Positions 13,125 to 24,429 of a DNA stretch of 64,000 nucleotides are shown one piece after another. A model generated the notes under the pieces. The model was not told where the DNA came from, did not search any database, and was given only the letters and a program-made list of their open reading frames with translations. How positions within the stretch are numbered: the first letter of the stretch is position 1; every line of letters begins with the position of its first letter. Source of the stretch: Symsagittifera roscoffensis (taxonomy: Eukaryota; Xenacoelomorpha; Acoela; Convolutidae); the NCBI RefSeq assembly GCF_963678635.1, contig NC_087065.1, positions 21,393,480-21,457,479 on the forward strand, read 5' to 3'. Both the position numbers and the translations under genes were made by a program.

Positions 13125-13440
13125 CAAAACAAGACTGCTTTTATATGAGCGTAAAGCAATAAATATTCCGACTGCCTCTAATTGTTTTCGAGTTGAACTA
13201 TAGTTTTTGTAGTGCCAATAAATCAAATATAAAGGGCAAATATTTGAGTAATAACAAAATAAATTTGCAATTTAGCTTGCCTCATTTCAATATGGAACGA
13301 GTGTGAGTGCGGGATAATTCGCCAAAATATCAAGCATTAAGCAAGCAGGCTCCAACAAAAATATCTAAACGAAGAGTTTTGAACGGAGAGACTCCAACCG
13401 CAAATAGGCTAGTGCTAAACACACTCGCTTGGTAAGTTCT
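13125..13440. repeat. Interspersed repeat family 5, copy 1
   Basis: Diverged copy of the segment at 34380-34690. Shared landmarks in the same order are AACAAGACTGCT, ATTCCGACTGCC, a TAGCTTGCCTCA-like motif, TGGAACGA and TGCGGGATAATTCGCC. Partial copies occur at 18120-18240 and 36395-36640. No reading frame is conserved between copies. Confidence 0.5.
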
Positions 13441-13721
13441 GGATTCCAGAATCGATGCATAATCGTTTTCATTTTTTTTGTGAAATACGTCCAAGTGTAA
13501 AAAACCGACCTAAGCATTATATATTCCTCACTTTATTCAACAAATTGGAACAATTCAATATAATGAGCTAAGTGCAGACGATAAATAGTAATTTTTGAGA
13601 ATTGTCTCATTAGCCCTTAGAACCTTTTGTTTTGTGACTTTTAATGCCACTTGTGTTTTATTTCGAATAAATTGAGCGAGAAAAGTTGGAATTTTAATGC
13701 TGATTCTTCATTTCTTGAATA

Positions 13722-14421
13722 AAAATTGGTATACAAATGAAGAATGAGTATCCGATTTCTATCTGAGCGTCACGTAAACTGAATTAGGATAAAAAAAGAA
13801 GCACGTAGGATAGTGGTAAGGCATAGTGGTTCAGAAAGTCAGATCGAGTGCTCGATCTCCTGCCACCTCAATGATAGTGTGTGTCGACGCGCTCTCGGCT
13901 GCAAAAGTGTTACCATGTGATGAAACTTATCGACATACCAAAACATAACACCTGGAGTAGCAAAAAAAGAGCTTTGTTCAACAAAATAACACGTCTGGAT
14001 TGAAGTAAGATAATACAAATAGACTATCCTTCGACAGATTTACTAAGGCCTGCTGATAGCTCCTCTGCGATTTGCAGGAACCATAAGTATGCACGGAGAC
14101 TCCACTCCATTTGATGATTGAAATGAATACAATTCTCGCGAGAGCATGGCCTTTGCTAAAAAAAATTTCAGAAAAACTCCAGAAATTGATCATATTACAC
14201 TTGCGATGAATGTATCGTTAAATGCATTAATATTTTTAGGCTATAGGTACAAATCTAGAGGTAAATAAATTATGCCAAAATTCTAAAAAAAAAAAAGAAA
14301 ACTGTGTGATTTGGGCAAACTGGTTCAAATGTTTTGCAGTAATGTTTGTTAAGATGATAAAATTTTTGGAATGTTTTAAAATTGGTATACAAATGAAGAA
14401 TGAGTATCCGATTTCTATCTG
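13722..14421. repeat. Perfect 44-bp direct repeat flanking a 612-bp segment
   Basis: Positions 13722-13765 and 14378-14421 are identical over 44 bases (starting AAAATTGGTATACAAATG, ending CCGATTTCTATCTG). The enclosed segment starts with a tRNA-like SINE head. Identity is far higher than in other repeats of this window, so the duplication is recent. It could be a long target duplication, a local tandem duplication or a gene-conversion tract. Confidence 0.7.
13805..13875 (+). mobile_element. Possible tRNA-derived SINE head
   Basis: GGATAGTGGTAAGGCA resembles a Pol III A box with D-loop, and about 40 bases later GTGCTCGATCTCC resembles a B box. No acceptor stem pairs, so it is not a functional tRNA. 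Its position just inside the left copy of the 44-bp direct repeat suggests it belongs to an inserted unit. Confidence 0.35.
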
Positions 14422-17079
14422 GAAAAAGCAGGGTAGAAGTAAAGACGTTTGGAGTACTTTATGCTGACAATATTTGCAGGACATAGACTAAAAAGGAGAA
14501 AACGATTTTTGATTGCATCAACATATGAATGAAATTAGTTTACATAACAAATTTTGTAATCAAAGAAGGTCAGTCAAATGTTGCTTTTTATTTCAATTTT
14601 TGAAGTGCTAACGTTACGTGACTTTAACTGTCGTTTTTATTAAAGATTAAATTTGGTCTAATTGAATTTTCAACATCAAAATGTGAAATTAGAATTGATT
14701 TTAAGCCTTTACATGTTATCTGTTTCGTTGGCTATGTGTTTTGCCACAAGGGAGAAGAGAACTTCAGCAACAATTTGCATAAAATTAGTCCCAAATTTAT
14801 GAGGCAGTTGATTATGAATGCAACAACCTAACCTATCTGAGAATTGTGGACTGGAACAATTTATCAACGGCTATAATTAGTTTTTTTAGAAGCACAGCAA
14901 GACTTTTCGTCCAGTCCTAATTTATTCAAAGCCCTTACTAAACGCCACGAATAATTAGGAGACTTGCAAGCGTTTCAAGCTTATTTATTTTGGTCATCAC
15001 ATGCCAAAAATTTTACAAGATTTTGGAAAAAAAGTTGTTCACTATGTAATGGAGACTGTGTCAAAACAATCAGTAAGCTGTCAATCATTCTCACCTTTGT
15101 TTTTAGCAGAGAAATTTTCTGAGCGTCTAAATTGCACGGGTTGATGAGATACTTTTTTTATCCGGGAAGAATCAAGCTAACATAGGTTCCAAATAATAAG
15201 TTTTGATTAGGATTTCATTAAGATCTGTATACAGATTATTGGAAACGATTCATTGAGAGCCTTTTCAATAAGAAAAATGGAAAAACAATTTAGAAACAAT
15301 GTTGAACTGTAATGAATCCATTCAATTCGATTTTTGTCCTTAAAGGAGAAAAATAAATGGTAGGGTAATTACGCTAGATGTCCAAAAGTAAATTGAATTT
15401 TTTTTCAAGCTCTAACTCAGAAGGTCAGTTATCAGTTCAGTCATCCGCCATAAATACCCATTCATCAACGTTTTTTTTGCTAGTTTCGACTAATTTGGCA
15501 GCAGTTTCTCACGAAGAAAATGTGCTTTCTGACAACTCTTCCACAAAGTGACGTACAAAATTTAGAAGAATGCGATTTGTAGGTCGTCAATATCTAATCC
15601 CGTCGCGGGTAAATGAAGATTAAAGTAATTTGGAGGCCAGCAAAAAGAATTGGACGAAACAAAGTCAAGATTGATGATGTACTCCACCCGTATTTACCCA
15701 TGCCCTGATCAACAACCTCAGGAGGTTGCGAAAAAAGGTTGCGCACAAAAATTCACTCAAAAAGTGCATTAATTTGTCGATTTTAAGTGAATAGCAACTT
15801 TTATATTGAATTATGCTTGTCTACCCGCCACTTTCGATTTACATACAAACACAAAAATAAGAAAGTATTAAAAAATCAATAAACCCGCCTGTTGTACTGT
15901 TGGCCTGTTGCGTTCCGGCTGAATTAATATTCAAAACAAACCGGTGCTCTCAGAAATCGACTGGTCCCTCCGGCTTTATTTTCCTGGCCGTCACTTCTGT
16001 CACAGCGCAAGCCAAGAGGAAAATTTTATGAAAAAATGAAATTAGCGGAATGAAAATGCCAGATCAAAAAATGGCAAGATCCACATATCGATGATACAGT
16101 TTTGTTTTGATTGGCGTGTTTATCTGTTGAGTAACACAAGTGGCACGGAGATTTTGGACACTTGAGGAAATACTAATTAAGTCACCAGCTGATGATTTAG
16201 AGCCTCCTATGGATAGCTTGACAGCACGTTAATTGGAGAGCAGCAAATGCGCCAAAGTCGACTGAGAAGTGTTCTGTTTTTATGACTAGTTGTACCAAAA
16301 ACACCCTTTTTATTGCAAGTGTATGCCACAGATCAAGCTGTTTAATTAAAGAAATCAGAATCAAGAAGGTCAGATGTTCGATTCTTTTCGGGACCTTTTG
16401 TTGTTAATAAAAATAAAACCCTCAAATAGTTAATACTGTAGTTTTATATATCGCGTTAATTTTGATTTTCAATCAGTTTCATACATTTCGTTTATCGAAA
16501 AAGTTATTCATAATTAACATAGGCGAAAAAACTACAGGAGAACTGTTCAGCCCAATTGTAAAAAGCTGAGTGATTTTATGTTAATGTTGCTTCAGATGTT
16601 GTTGTATTTTTTGACAACATCTCGTAATACAGCTTTTCTCTGTGATTCCAATTGTAGTTCTAAACTATGGGTATTTTTTGCCCAGGTCTAGTATGTGTGG
16701 AAGTTGAAAAAAAAAATAAAAGAGCAAAGTAAGAAACAAAAATCTGCCAAAATGTAGCTTATAAAAAAGCTAGTCATACATGCTGGTCATATGCTGGTAC
16801 GAAAACATGCTGGTCATATATTTATTGTATGTAAAAAGTTCTAGTCACAGTATTTTTACGAAGATTTTTCTTAATTATAGAATGTTTGTGAGCTTGCATG
16901 AGGTTTTTATGAATAGCATTCTTGTCGAACGCAGGGTAAGAATACACTAACAAAGTATTACATACATTAGCCCAAAGGCAAATTGGAACCTCGCATTGAT
17001 TTTGAGGTAAAAAAAAAACAAATTTTTGATAGATTTTCAAACTTGCAATAAACTTGTGTTGAAAAAACGAATCGAAAAA

Positions 17080-17119
<40 letters not shown>

Positions 17120-17325
17120 TGTGCGTTCTGCAAATAAATTTCCAGTGCCAGCAATAACACATTAAAGTTCATTTGAATATGGTAAGTTCTAACAAACTGC
17201 TAGTAAAAATAGGCTGTGGGAGATCAGCTGACATACAAGCGCATGCGCGGCAAAAAAATGCAGTACAAAAAATTCAGTTCCTGGAAATATTTTCATAAAA
17301 CGCTCAACCAATTTTAGCTCAGCGA
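14422..17325. other. Gene-free AT-rich DNA with an AT microsatellite
   Basis: No supported gene. A poly-A tract followed by an (AT)n microsatellite lies at about 17075-17117 and generates a spurious Ile-Tyr-rich minus-strand frame. Confidence 0.45.
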
Positions 17326-17531
17326 AGTTCAGTGGTGCGTTTTAACTACATTCCTGAAGTTTTAAGCGATGATGCTTCATATAAGCTTTATGTCTCAAAC
17401 TAAAAAAAAGTCTAGTAAATCCAGGAAAACTTTTTTTTGTAAGCTAGATCAGAACTATCAAGGCAACGGAGTTCCAGTGGTGCGTTTCAATTGCATTACT
17501 CAAACTTTCAGCGTTTGATGACGCTCAATAT
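17326..17531. repeat. Diverged local duplication, period about 143 bp
   Basis: GTTCAGTGGTGCGTTTTAAC (from 17326) and GTTCCAGTGGTGCGTTTCAA (from 17469) begin two similar stretches. Both continue through ACATTCCTGAAGTTTT or GCATTACTCAAACTTT and then a GATGATGCT or TGATGACGCT motif. Confidence 0.5.
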
Positions 17532-19706
17532 ATTTTTGTTTTCCACAATCAATAGTTGCCTGCATATTGCCGAACTATTGAGAAAACCGCTGTTAAGATT
17601 TCATAATTAAGAGTTGAATTCTTTTAAAAAACTACCGGCTAAATTTGAAAAAAAATTTCAAACCTTAGTTTTGAAAGCATAGTTAATTCGAAAATATAAC
17701 TCAGGCTCACCTTTTTAAGTCTGCAGAGAACAGTTCAGGTCAGTCAAAAAATTTTAACAAGTTAACTCAAAATTTTTTGACAAAAAACACTAATGCTGTT
17801 TTCAGGTGACAGAGCAGTCAATGATAATAGTTGAAAACATCTAATTTTTCATTGAAACTTTAGATATATTTTTTCTAGCCCAAGTTCTGATTGTGACAGG
17901 GGCAAATACTGTTTAAAAAAAGTTTACAAAGAGCTCTTTAATCGAAAAAAAAACTGCCTGAAAATCTTTAGCAAAAGCTTTGAGGTATATCTCAATAACG
18001 AGCAATAACGAACAAGAGCATAAACCAAAGTTAAAAATTAAACAGGAGAGCTCAAACCAGAATGACGCTCAAATAAAAAGTTTTTCTAATCTTGCTCACA
18101 CCCAATATCAATAACAGAGTGGAAAAATTTTTGCGCCTCTAAGTGGCATATTCAATTCCATTAGCTTGCCTTAATTCAATTTGAAATAATATCTGAGCCG
18201 GATATGTTCCCGCTGACCCTAGGCGTCAGTAGAAACATGGAATTTCATGCAAACGAATAGTCCCAAATTGACAAAACTGGCAAATTTCAAACCACTCTTT
18301 TGTTCACAAAAAGTCACGGTTAAAATCTTTTTAATTTTGAGATTCAAAATTTTTCAGACAGTTTAAAATGAAAGTCAATCACTTGCCAGTGTATTCAAGT
18401 AAGAGTAGCATTTTCCTTGTGAAAAAAAAACTACGAGCCGCACAAAAATTTTGTCACGTTTATTGAAAACTGATTATATCAGTGTAGAGCCTCAAATTTT
18501 GCAATTGTTTCGAAAGATGTTTGGAATCTATTTCGGTCAAAAATCATACAAATTAAAAAGTTGCATGAAAATCTAAATAAATTGTCTCAGTTGCTTCTAC
18601 GCCACCAAAAAAATACATTTGATTTCTGATCTGAATTTATTTGCGATTACAAAATGCATTGTATTGCATGTAAATCATTCTAAAATAGAACAATTTTCAG
18701 ATTCCTAAAAACTTAAGAAAAGTGAAACGACCAAAATTGAAATATCGTGTTTTGAGCGAAGACCATCACTACCTTCCAGGCTGGATAAAGAAAAAGTCTG
18801 TGAGAGTTAATGCCGAAAAAAAACACGCCAAGCACAACTTTTCCGTCAGTTTTTTCGCAAAATGGAACAATAAACAAGTTTTGCAATGTAAATTTTTTTT
18901 GGGAAAAACTATGTTTATTTCCAACGTCTAAAAGAATGTGAAATTGCAAGCTTAGAAGCTTTTTATACGTTACAGAGCAAGTAGGGTCAATCAGAAATTT
19001 ATTTAACTGAAGTAAAAATAATGGAAAAAAGCATAAGCATATGATCTTCCAGCCCAGTCTACCCGTTTGAAAGCAAAAAAGGTACATCAACGTGGAAAAA
19101 ATGAATGAAGTGACCGAATAAAAAATCACAAAAATTTGCCATTTTCGCAGTTTGAAATGCAAAATTTTGGAGAAAGACTTGGCGTGAGTGTTCCCTGTAA
19201 AGTCTTATTGACCAGTTGAAAAATTGTGCCGTTGAAAATTTTCCATTTCATTAAAAGTTGCAATTGTGCCCCTCAATTTCGGTCAGAAAAATCTCTTGAA
19301 CGCAATGGCTGATTTTAAACTGAAGTTTAAAGCTAACGAATTAAATAATTTTATACAAAATAGTTTACAATTACAACGCTTCTTTTTGAAAACTCAAAAA
19401 AGGCAAATTGTCATCTTGGGCAACACTTTGTTGTTTAGCGTCGCCTGACTTCACTGTACAAACTTAAATTACAGTCTGGTCGAGAAAAACAAGCTATGCA
19501 AAGATCTCATAAACGACAATAAATAAGCGTATGTTGCATGAGATACTTTTTTCAAAAATACTACAAAAAAGTGGTTTTTCTTTTTTTTAATGGATTTAAT
19601 AACTACTTCGTATTTACAAATGGCAATTTGAATGGCTAGAAAAAAACCTTTCAATCAAATATATCTTTTGTTTTAGAGCCGATTTTCCATGAAAATAAAA
19701 CTAACA
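17532..19706. other. Gene-free AT-rich DNA
   Basis: Contains a partial copy of interspersed repeat family 5 (about 18120-18240). A 149-codon minus-strand frame at 18713-19162 is Phe/Leu-rich and is judged accidental. Confidence 0.4.
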
Positions 19707-19905
19707 CGTGACAATTCGTAACTGGCGTCAAATCGTAACTAGCGAAAATTCGTAACAAGTAATAATTCGTAACAGGGATTAAGCGAGAAACACAGATTCG
19801 AGCGCAGAATTTCTCTCGTATCGAACGCAAGCGCAGCGGATTGAAGCAGAGCGAATTGTCGCCTAATACGAATTGTCATCTGTTTCCAAATGTCGCCCTG
19901 CCAAA
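19707..19905. mobile_element. MITE family 3, copy 1 (17-bp subterminal iterons)
   Basis: Four consecutive 17-bp units of the type GTGACAATTCGTAACTG occupy 19708-19775. Inverted units of the type CGAATTGTCGCCTAATA close the right end. Arrays of short subterminal repeats in inverted orientation at both ends are typical of transposase-binding sites in DNA transposons. The second copy is at 35621-35856. Confidence 0.55.
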
Positions 19906-19922
19906 ACGTACAAGTTATTTTT

Positions 19923-20130
19923 AGGATCTACTTAACAATTGCCCCCCCTTTTTAAGAAAGGGGGGCAATTGTTAAGTAGATTAAAACAACGCATTTTCAA
20001 CCAATCAGAATGCAGCAAAATTCTAATTCTCAATAGAACGCTCAGTGCTAATTTAGTGCTTTTATTAATAGGGGTGGCAATTCTTATGTAGATACCAAGG
20101 GGGGGGGGGGGCAATTGTTGAGTAGATCCT
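19923..20130. mobile_element. MITE family 2, copy 1, with palindromic left end
   Basis: A 208-bp element bounded by AGGATCTACTTAACAATTGC and its complement (GCAATTGTTGAGTAGATCCT), flanked by ATTTTT on both sides (19917-19922 and 20131-20136). The left terminus is immediately followed by its own inverted copy, making a near-perfect palindrome with C-run and G-run cores. No protein is encoded. Confidence 0.65.
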
Positions 20131-21056
20131 ATTTTTCCAATTAAGACGAGCACAACAATGAATAAATGCAGCTCAATTTGCATCAAGTTTAAAAATGATT
20201 AAGACAAAATAACCTGAATCCATGATAAAAAATCATCATCGTATTTTTCAAACCCTATTTTCAAAAATATTGAAAATCAGCGTTAATCGACTTTGGCCTA
20301 GAAAATCAGAAACACTTTTTCTAGTAGCCCAAAATCGAAGTCAATCTCTTTGCGGAAATAATTTTTTTTAGAAAACCAAAAAAAATGCAAACATTACTAT
20401 TTCAATAATTTAACGTCAAATTCTTTTTAAAATCAATAACTGGACCCTATAACGGAAAATTGAAGAACGAATATTGTTTCGCATAAAATCTCTTGCTGAA
20501 TCAGCGTCAGCTAAATCATTATAAATTAACTGCAGTAGGTTTAAATCAATTAGGAACGCTTGAACCTAGGGAATGCTATTAAATTTCACTTTTAACGGTT
20601 TAAAAATAAAGTTGAAGACAAAATAAACGCAAGGTAAACAACCAACTAAAAATTTTAAATCGCTTTACGAAGAACCGCTATTGTCTTTCTGGTTGCCTTA
20701 TTATCATATCAAGCCTAACCTTATCAAGTAACTAACTTATTGAATGAGGAGAGGGGAAAAATTTAACGTCAGCGCCGTTCCCTTAACCGACAATTTTTTG
20801 CAAAGTAGAAAAGTAGCTCAAATATCAGACTGAAATATCGAAAAAGTTTGAGTCCATTAAGGCCAAAAAACGGACATTGTTGCCTCTACCCCCTTTCCAT
20901 GGTACCTTAAAAAACTCTTCTTATAAAAAGTTGAGCAATTAAGCGTTGTCCCGGTCTCATTCTCAAAGGCAGCATGAAATAATAAATGAGAGACAAGAAA
21001 CTATGAGAAGGACAGTGAAGTACATCTACTTGAGACATTTGAATTATTAGCCAAAA
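20131..21056. other. Gene-free AT-rich DNA
   Basis: No gene was identified. The right part (about 20950-21056, CTCATTTATTATTTCATGC on the minus strand) may be the tail of the BEL-type terminal repeat that starts at 21234. Confidence 0.35.
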
Positions 21057-21234
21057 CAAAAAAGCTACTAAGCCGAATGACTGGTTCTGCTTGCTAAGGT
21101 AAATGACATTGTGTTTTTGAAAATTGATTTGTTTGATTTAGTTGGAAAGGCTGCGATCAAAGGTCATTGCTTTTTGAAAATTTTGGAACGTTGTTAGTAA
21201 TGTTTTTGACAAGTGAGTCAAAATGACGGAAACA
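21057..21234 (-). repeat. BEL-type terminal-repeat-like unit, downstream copy
   Basis: On the minus strand this unit starts TGTTTCCGTCATTTTGAC and matches the unit at 22690-22872 (TGTTACTGCCATTTTGAC) along about 180 bases with substitutions and small indels. The two are in the same orientation and flank a BEL integrase fragment. Both begin with TG, as LTRs do. I infer LTR remnants of a second, internally deleted BEL copy. Confidence 0.45.
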
Positions 21235-21466
21235 TAGCCGAGTCCATTTGCAGCTTGCACATACACTCGGTTAAGTAGAAGGCATGTCGTGTGTCGTCAG
21301 TAGTAGTAGTAGTAGTCAAAGACTTGTCCGTAATCAAATTTAATACAAATTGGTCTGATTGTGAATCGTCTGGTTTTCTGCTGCATCTTATCCTGTTGTC
21401 ATTGATGAAGTTACTGTTGATGGGAGCTAGATTTTGCTGAGTCAGTTTCAAAAACTACTGAGAGTT

Positions 21467-22560
21467 TTATAGCGGCTCTGAGGGGGTCCACGATTGGCCT
21501 GTGCTTCGCGCGAACTTAATATTCCAGGTGATTTGGTTGGGAACCGTACGTATCAAAGGCCAAAAGCCGCGAGGCCAGAGGTCTCCGAGAATCCGGGTTA
21601 TTTCTCCTGGTTGTACGTTCTCGGCGGGCTTCGTCAATTTTCGTTGTTGGCTGGTTGCAGGCAAGTGTTAAGAATAGAAATAGTTTCCACAATTGCTGAA
21701 GGAGAGCTTGAGCTTGTTTTCCATGAAGTCGCGTTTTTTGTATGTCTCGGTTGAAACAAACCAGGTGGCGGGTTTACAGATGGTCGTTCAAGCAGGAAAT
21801 GATATAACGTGAGAGTTTGGGAGTCTGTCGGGTAAGATGAAATGTCTGTCAGGGGGCAAGTGTTCATGACTAATTCTACTTCGCACTCGAAGGCTGACAA
21901 AGTTTCGTCGTTGAGGGTGTCTGTTCAGATTACTTTGTAGAAGGAATCCCTGAAAGTCTTCGCCAATATTTCCCATGATCCTCTAAAACGTGGAGCGGTG
22001 GATGGGATGAAGTTCCCATTCAACCCAAGAAGCTACTTCTGATAATTGAATTGTTTAGATTCCTGAAGTTGCTTTAGAAGTTGATCGAGTTCGCTTTTGG
22101 CTCCAGCGAACTTTTTTTTCAGTGATCGATTGTATATGGCCTGGTCTTCCACGTCGGGCAATGAAGTGTTCAAGAGCTTGAAGAATGCAGTCAGCGTTGA
22201 TGAAATTGCAGCTTTCAATGTGCACTGCTCGACTAATTGACAAGTGAAGAGCGAAACATATCTTTTGGAAAGGTACAACGTTCTTCGTTGAAAAGGGTCC
22301 AATGAAGTAAACTCTTGCTTTCAGGAAAATTTAATTGTTGTCCTGTGCTAGCAATTTGTCAAGAGGCAAATCGGCATTTAGAGGCGTAACTGGTTAATAT
22401 CGTAGCAGCCGGCATGGTAGTCACTGCCAGATAATTATTTTCAGAAATTTTTTTGAGTGAATAATCCAGAAGTCTTATTGTACAATGCTGCGGCTGTGTA
22501 CTAAACCGCATTTTTAGTTGTTGTACAACATGCTGTAAGAAGAAGGTTTGTTCTGCGTCC
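21467..22560 (-). pseudogene. BEL/Pao integrase and C-terminal pol, second partial copy
   Basis: Decayed minus-strand coding in shifting frames. Recognisable BEL integrase-type strings in order are RAVHIESCNFINADCILQAL and FIARRGRPGHIQS near 22150-22240, a GAKSELDQLLKQL stretch near 22090, WEILAKTF-like sequence near 21960, VMNTCPLTDISSYPTD and FLLERPSVNPPPGLFQPRH at 21740-21870, then QRKLTKPAENVQPGEI near 21620. Several stops and frameshifts make it non-functional. It is flanked by LTR-like units, and the first integrase copy just upstream repeats the RAVH region, so this is a separate copy. Confidence 0.7.
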
Positions 22561-22689
22561 ATGATTACGGGTAGCGGCTGGAGAGAAAAATTGTTGCTTT
22601 GCTGAGTCTTCCTTTGGTTCGGGCAGCGTGTTTGTCGAGGAATTCATGTTTGTCGAGGAATGGGCAGCGTGCTTGTAGTCAGCTACATC

Positions 22690-22872
22690 AAAGGCTACTC
22701 AGCTGAAGGACTGGTTCTGCTTGCTATAAGAGGTAATTGACATTGTCGTTTTTGAAAATTGTGATTTAATTGATTCAGTTGGAAATAGTGCGATCAAAAG
22801 TCACTGCTTTTTGGAAAGTTTTCTAATGTTGTGAGTAATTTTTTTGTTATGTGCGTCAAAATGGCAGTAACA
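22690..22872 (-). repeat. BEL-type terminal-repeat-like unit, upstream copy
   Basis: Direct repeat of 21057-21234, beginning TGTTACTGCCATTTTGAC on the minus strand. It interrupts the first integrase copy right after its RAVHNEIGLGAVKKL stretch, as expected of an LTR element inserted into or recombined with an older copy. Confidence 0.45.
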
Positions 22873-22876
22873 AGTT

Positions 22877-23330
22877 TTTTAACGGCTCCCAGACCAATCT
22901 CATTGTGAACTGCTCGTGTTGCAAGACAATTGAAGAGGCAACACCTTCTTTTCAAGCTTCTCCGCAAAAACTTGACTTCCATTGGACCAAAATAATCTGC
23001 TCCCGTACTTTCGCAAGGGCAATTTCCATGTGACACCCGTTCTGGGGGGAGGGGGTGTTGCAGATCAGACAATTTTGTTTAAAATGCTATAATGTCTCCT
23101 TTCCGAAACCTGACACAGTGATACTTGATCGACCTCAAAGCGTTTCTGAGACCAATTACCTAAGACTTTTGTCACACCACACTTCGAACATATTCCGTTT
23201 GCTCGTGCAAATTTTCTCGATGCTCATGCTCGAGTAGTAATTGTATCGCATCATGCTTAGCATCTAAATAAAAAAAGATATTTCTGGTCGTTAAAAGGTT
23301 AGCATGCTGAAATCTTCCTTTCAATCACAT
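22877..23330 (-). pseudogene. BEL/Pao integrase N-terminal half, first copy
   Basis: Minus-strand frames read through a BEL-type zinc-binding and catalytic-core start: a RSIKYHCVRFRK-like stretch near 23130, LQHPLPPERVSHGNCPCEST, GADYFGPMEVKFLRRSLKR and LFNCLATRAVHNEIGLG (about 22900-23060). Stops interrupt the zinc-finger part, and the reading is broken at about 22876 by the LTR-like unit. It belongs to the same element as the RNase H and RT fragments to its right. Confidence 0.75.
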
Positions 23331-24320
23331 AATCCCGATTTCGTCTAAGAAGGGAGTCATCTTTGATAAACGAGATTTTTGCGAAACAGGTCTGTTTGTC
23401 TTCAATCAATTATACTCCTCGAGAAAGCTCTTCAACTGTGTCAGTCGGAATACTGCGAGCGCTGCCTTCATTCGTTGTCCTACTTGAAGCAAACCAGTTT
23501 GTCTTTTGCCAAATCGGAGACTCAATGCTACCAAACTTACTAAAGCGTTCCCAGGAAACTTTACCAACAGCGGAGAGTGTGGCGGTAAGCGTGGTTACGG
23601 GCTTATTATCTTCATTGGGTCTCTTTGCACTAAATCCGTCCGTTGAAGGGGCCAAGAGGACTTCGGCTAGTTCAACCAAGCCGGCCCTTTTATCCAGTCA
23701 CTGCTATTTAGATCCGCAATTGTCATTCCCGAGTTCCAATATCAGCTGGGTTGTCTACTCCAGGTACGTGGTTCCACGCATCAATGGTGAACGTTTCAAG
23801 GATCTCGGCTACTCTGTTTGCTACAAAGACTATCGGCCTTTTATGAGCTGAATGAAGCCAATGTAGCACCGTGACTGAATCTGTCCAGTGGTGTATTTCA
23901 TCAAAAATGATGTCACGTTTTTTTTTCAGTATTTGTGCTCTAAGTCGAGTTGAAAACAAGGCCGCTTGTAACTCGAGACGCGGAATTGACCATTGCTGCA
24001 TTGGTGCTATTCGGCACTTTCCTAGTATGAAAAAATTCCAGCTTTTTTCTCGCTCTTTTCTCTGATGTATGCTACAATGCACATTGCATCAAGCGAGGCA
24101 TCGGAGAACAAATGTAATTGATAGCTAAGCAAGGCAGTCGAATTGCTTTTGAAATATGGTCTCGATATTGAAAAGTTATCGATCTCCTGCAGTTCTTTAA
24201 CCCAAATAGTGAACTGTTCGCCAGCATTTCCGTCAAGTTCTTTGTCCCATCGCTGACCATTTTTTGTGCCAGATTGACTTTGAAAGTATTCTAAATTGCA
24301 TCGTGAAGGGAGCATAGAGA
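23331..24320 (-). pseudogene. BEL/Pao RNase H domain
   Basis: The minus strand carries a BEL RNase H-like region: FSDASLDAMCIVAYIREKSE near 24060-24110, CRIAPMQQWSIPRLELQAAL, IHHWTDSVTVLHWLHSAH and a VPGVDNPADIGTRE end near 23725. The first Asp (SDAS) and the TDS motif of the RNase H fold are visible. Frameshifts separate the parts. Sequence from 23331 to about 23720 is a decayed linker toward the integrase; the plus-strand frame across it is a shadow. Confidence 0.8.
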
Positions 24321-24429
24321 CCTAATCTGTCGAAAACAGATAAAGCATGCAATAAGACTGCTCTCTCAGTAATTGAAGAAGAGAACTTCTTCTTAGGTAC
24401 TCGAGAGACTTCTAGGCTGTCATCTTCTA

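Noticed and set aside
16822-17172. 116-codon minus-strand frame with an Ile-Tyr repeat
   Set aside because: Its middle is an AT microsatellite and a poly-A tract; there is no domain or splice support.
18713-19162. 149-codon minus-strand frame
   Set aside because: Phe/Leu/Lys-rich composition expected from AT-rich DNA, no splice sites at sensible places and no recognisable domain.
23363-23851. 162-codon plus-strand frame
   Set aside because: It is antisense to BEL RNase H and integrase-linker coding that reads clearly as protein on the minus strand.
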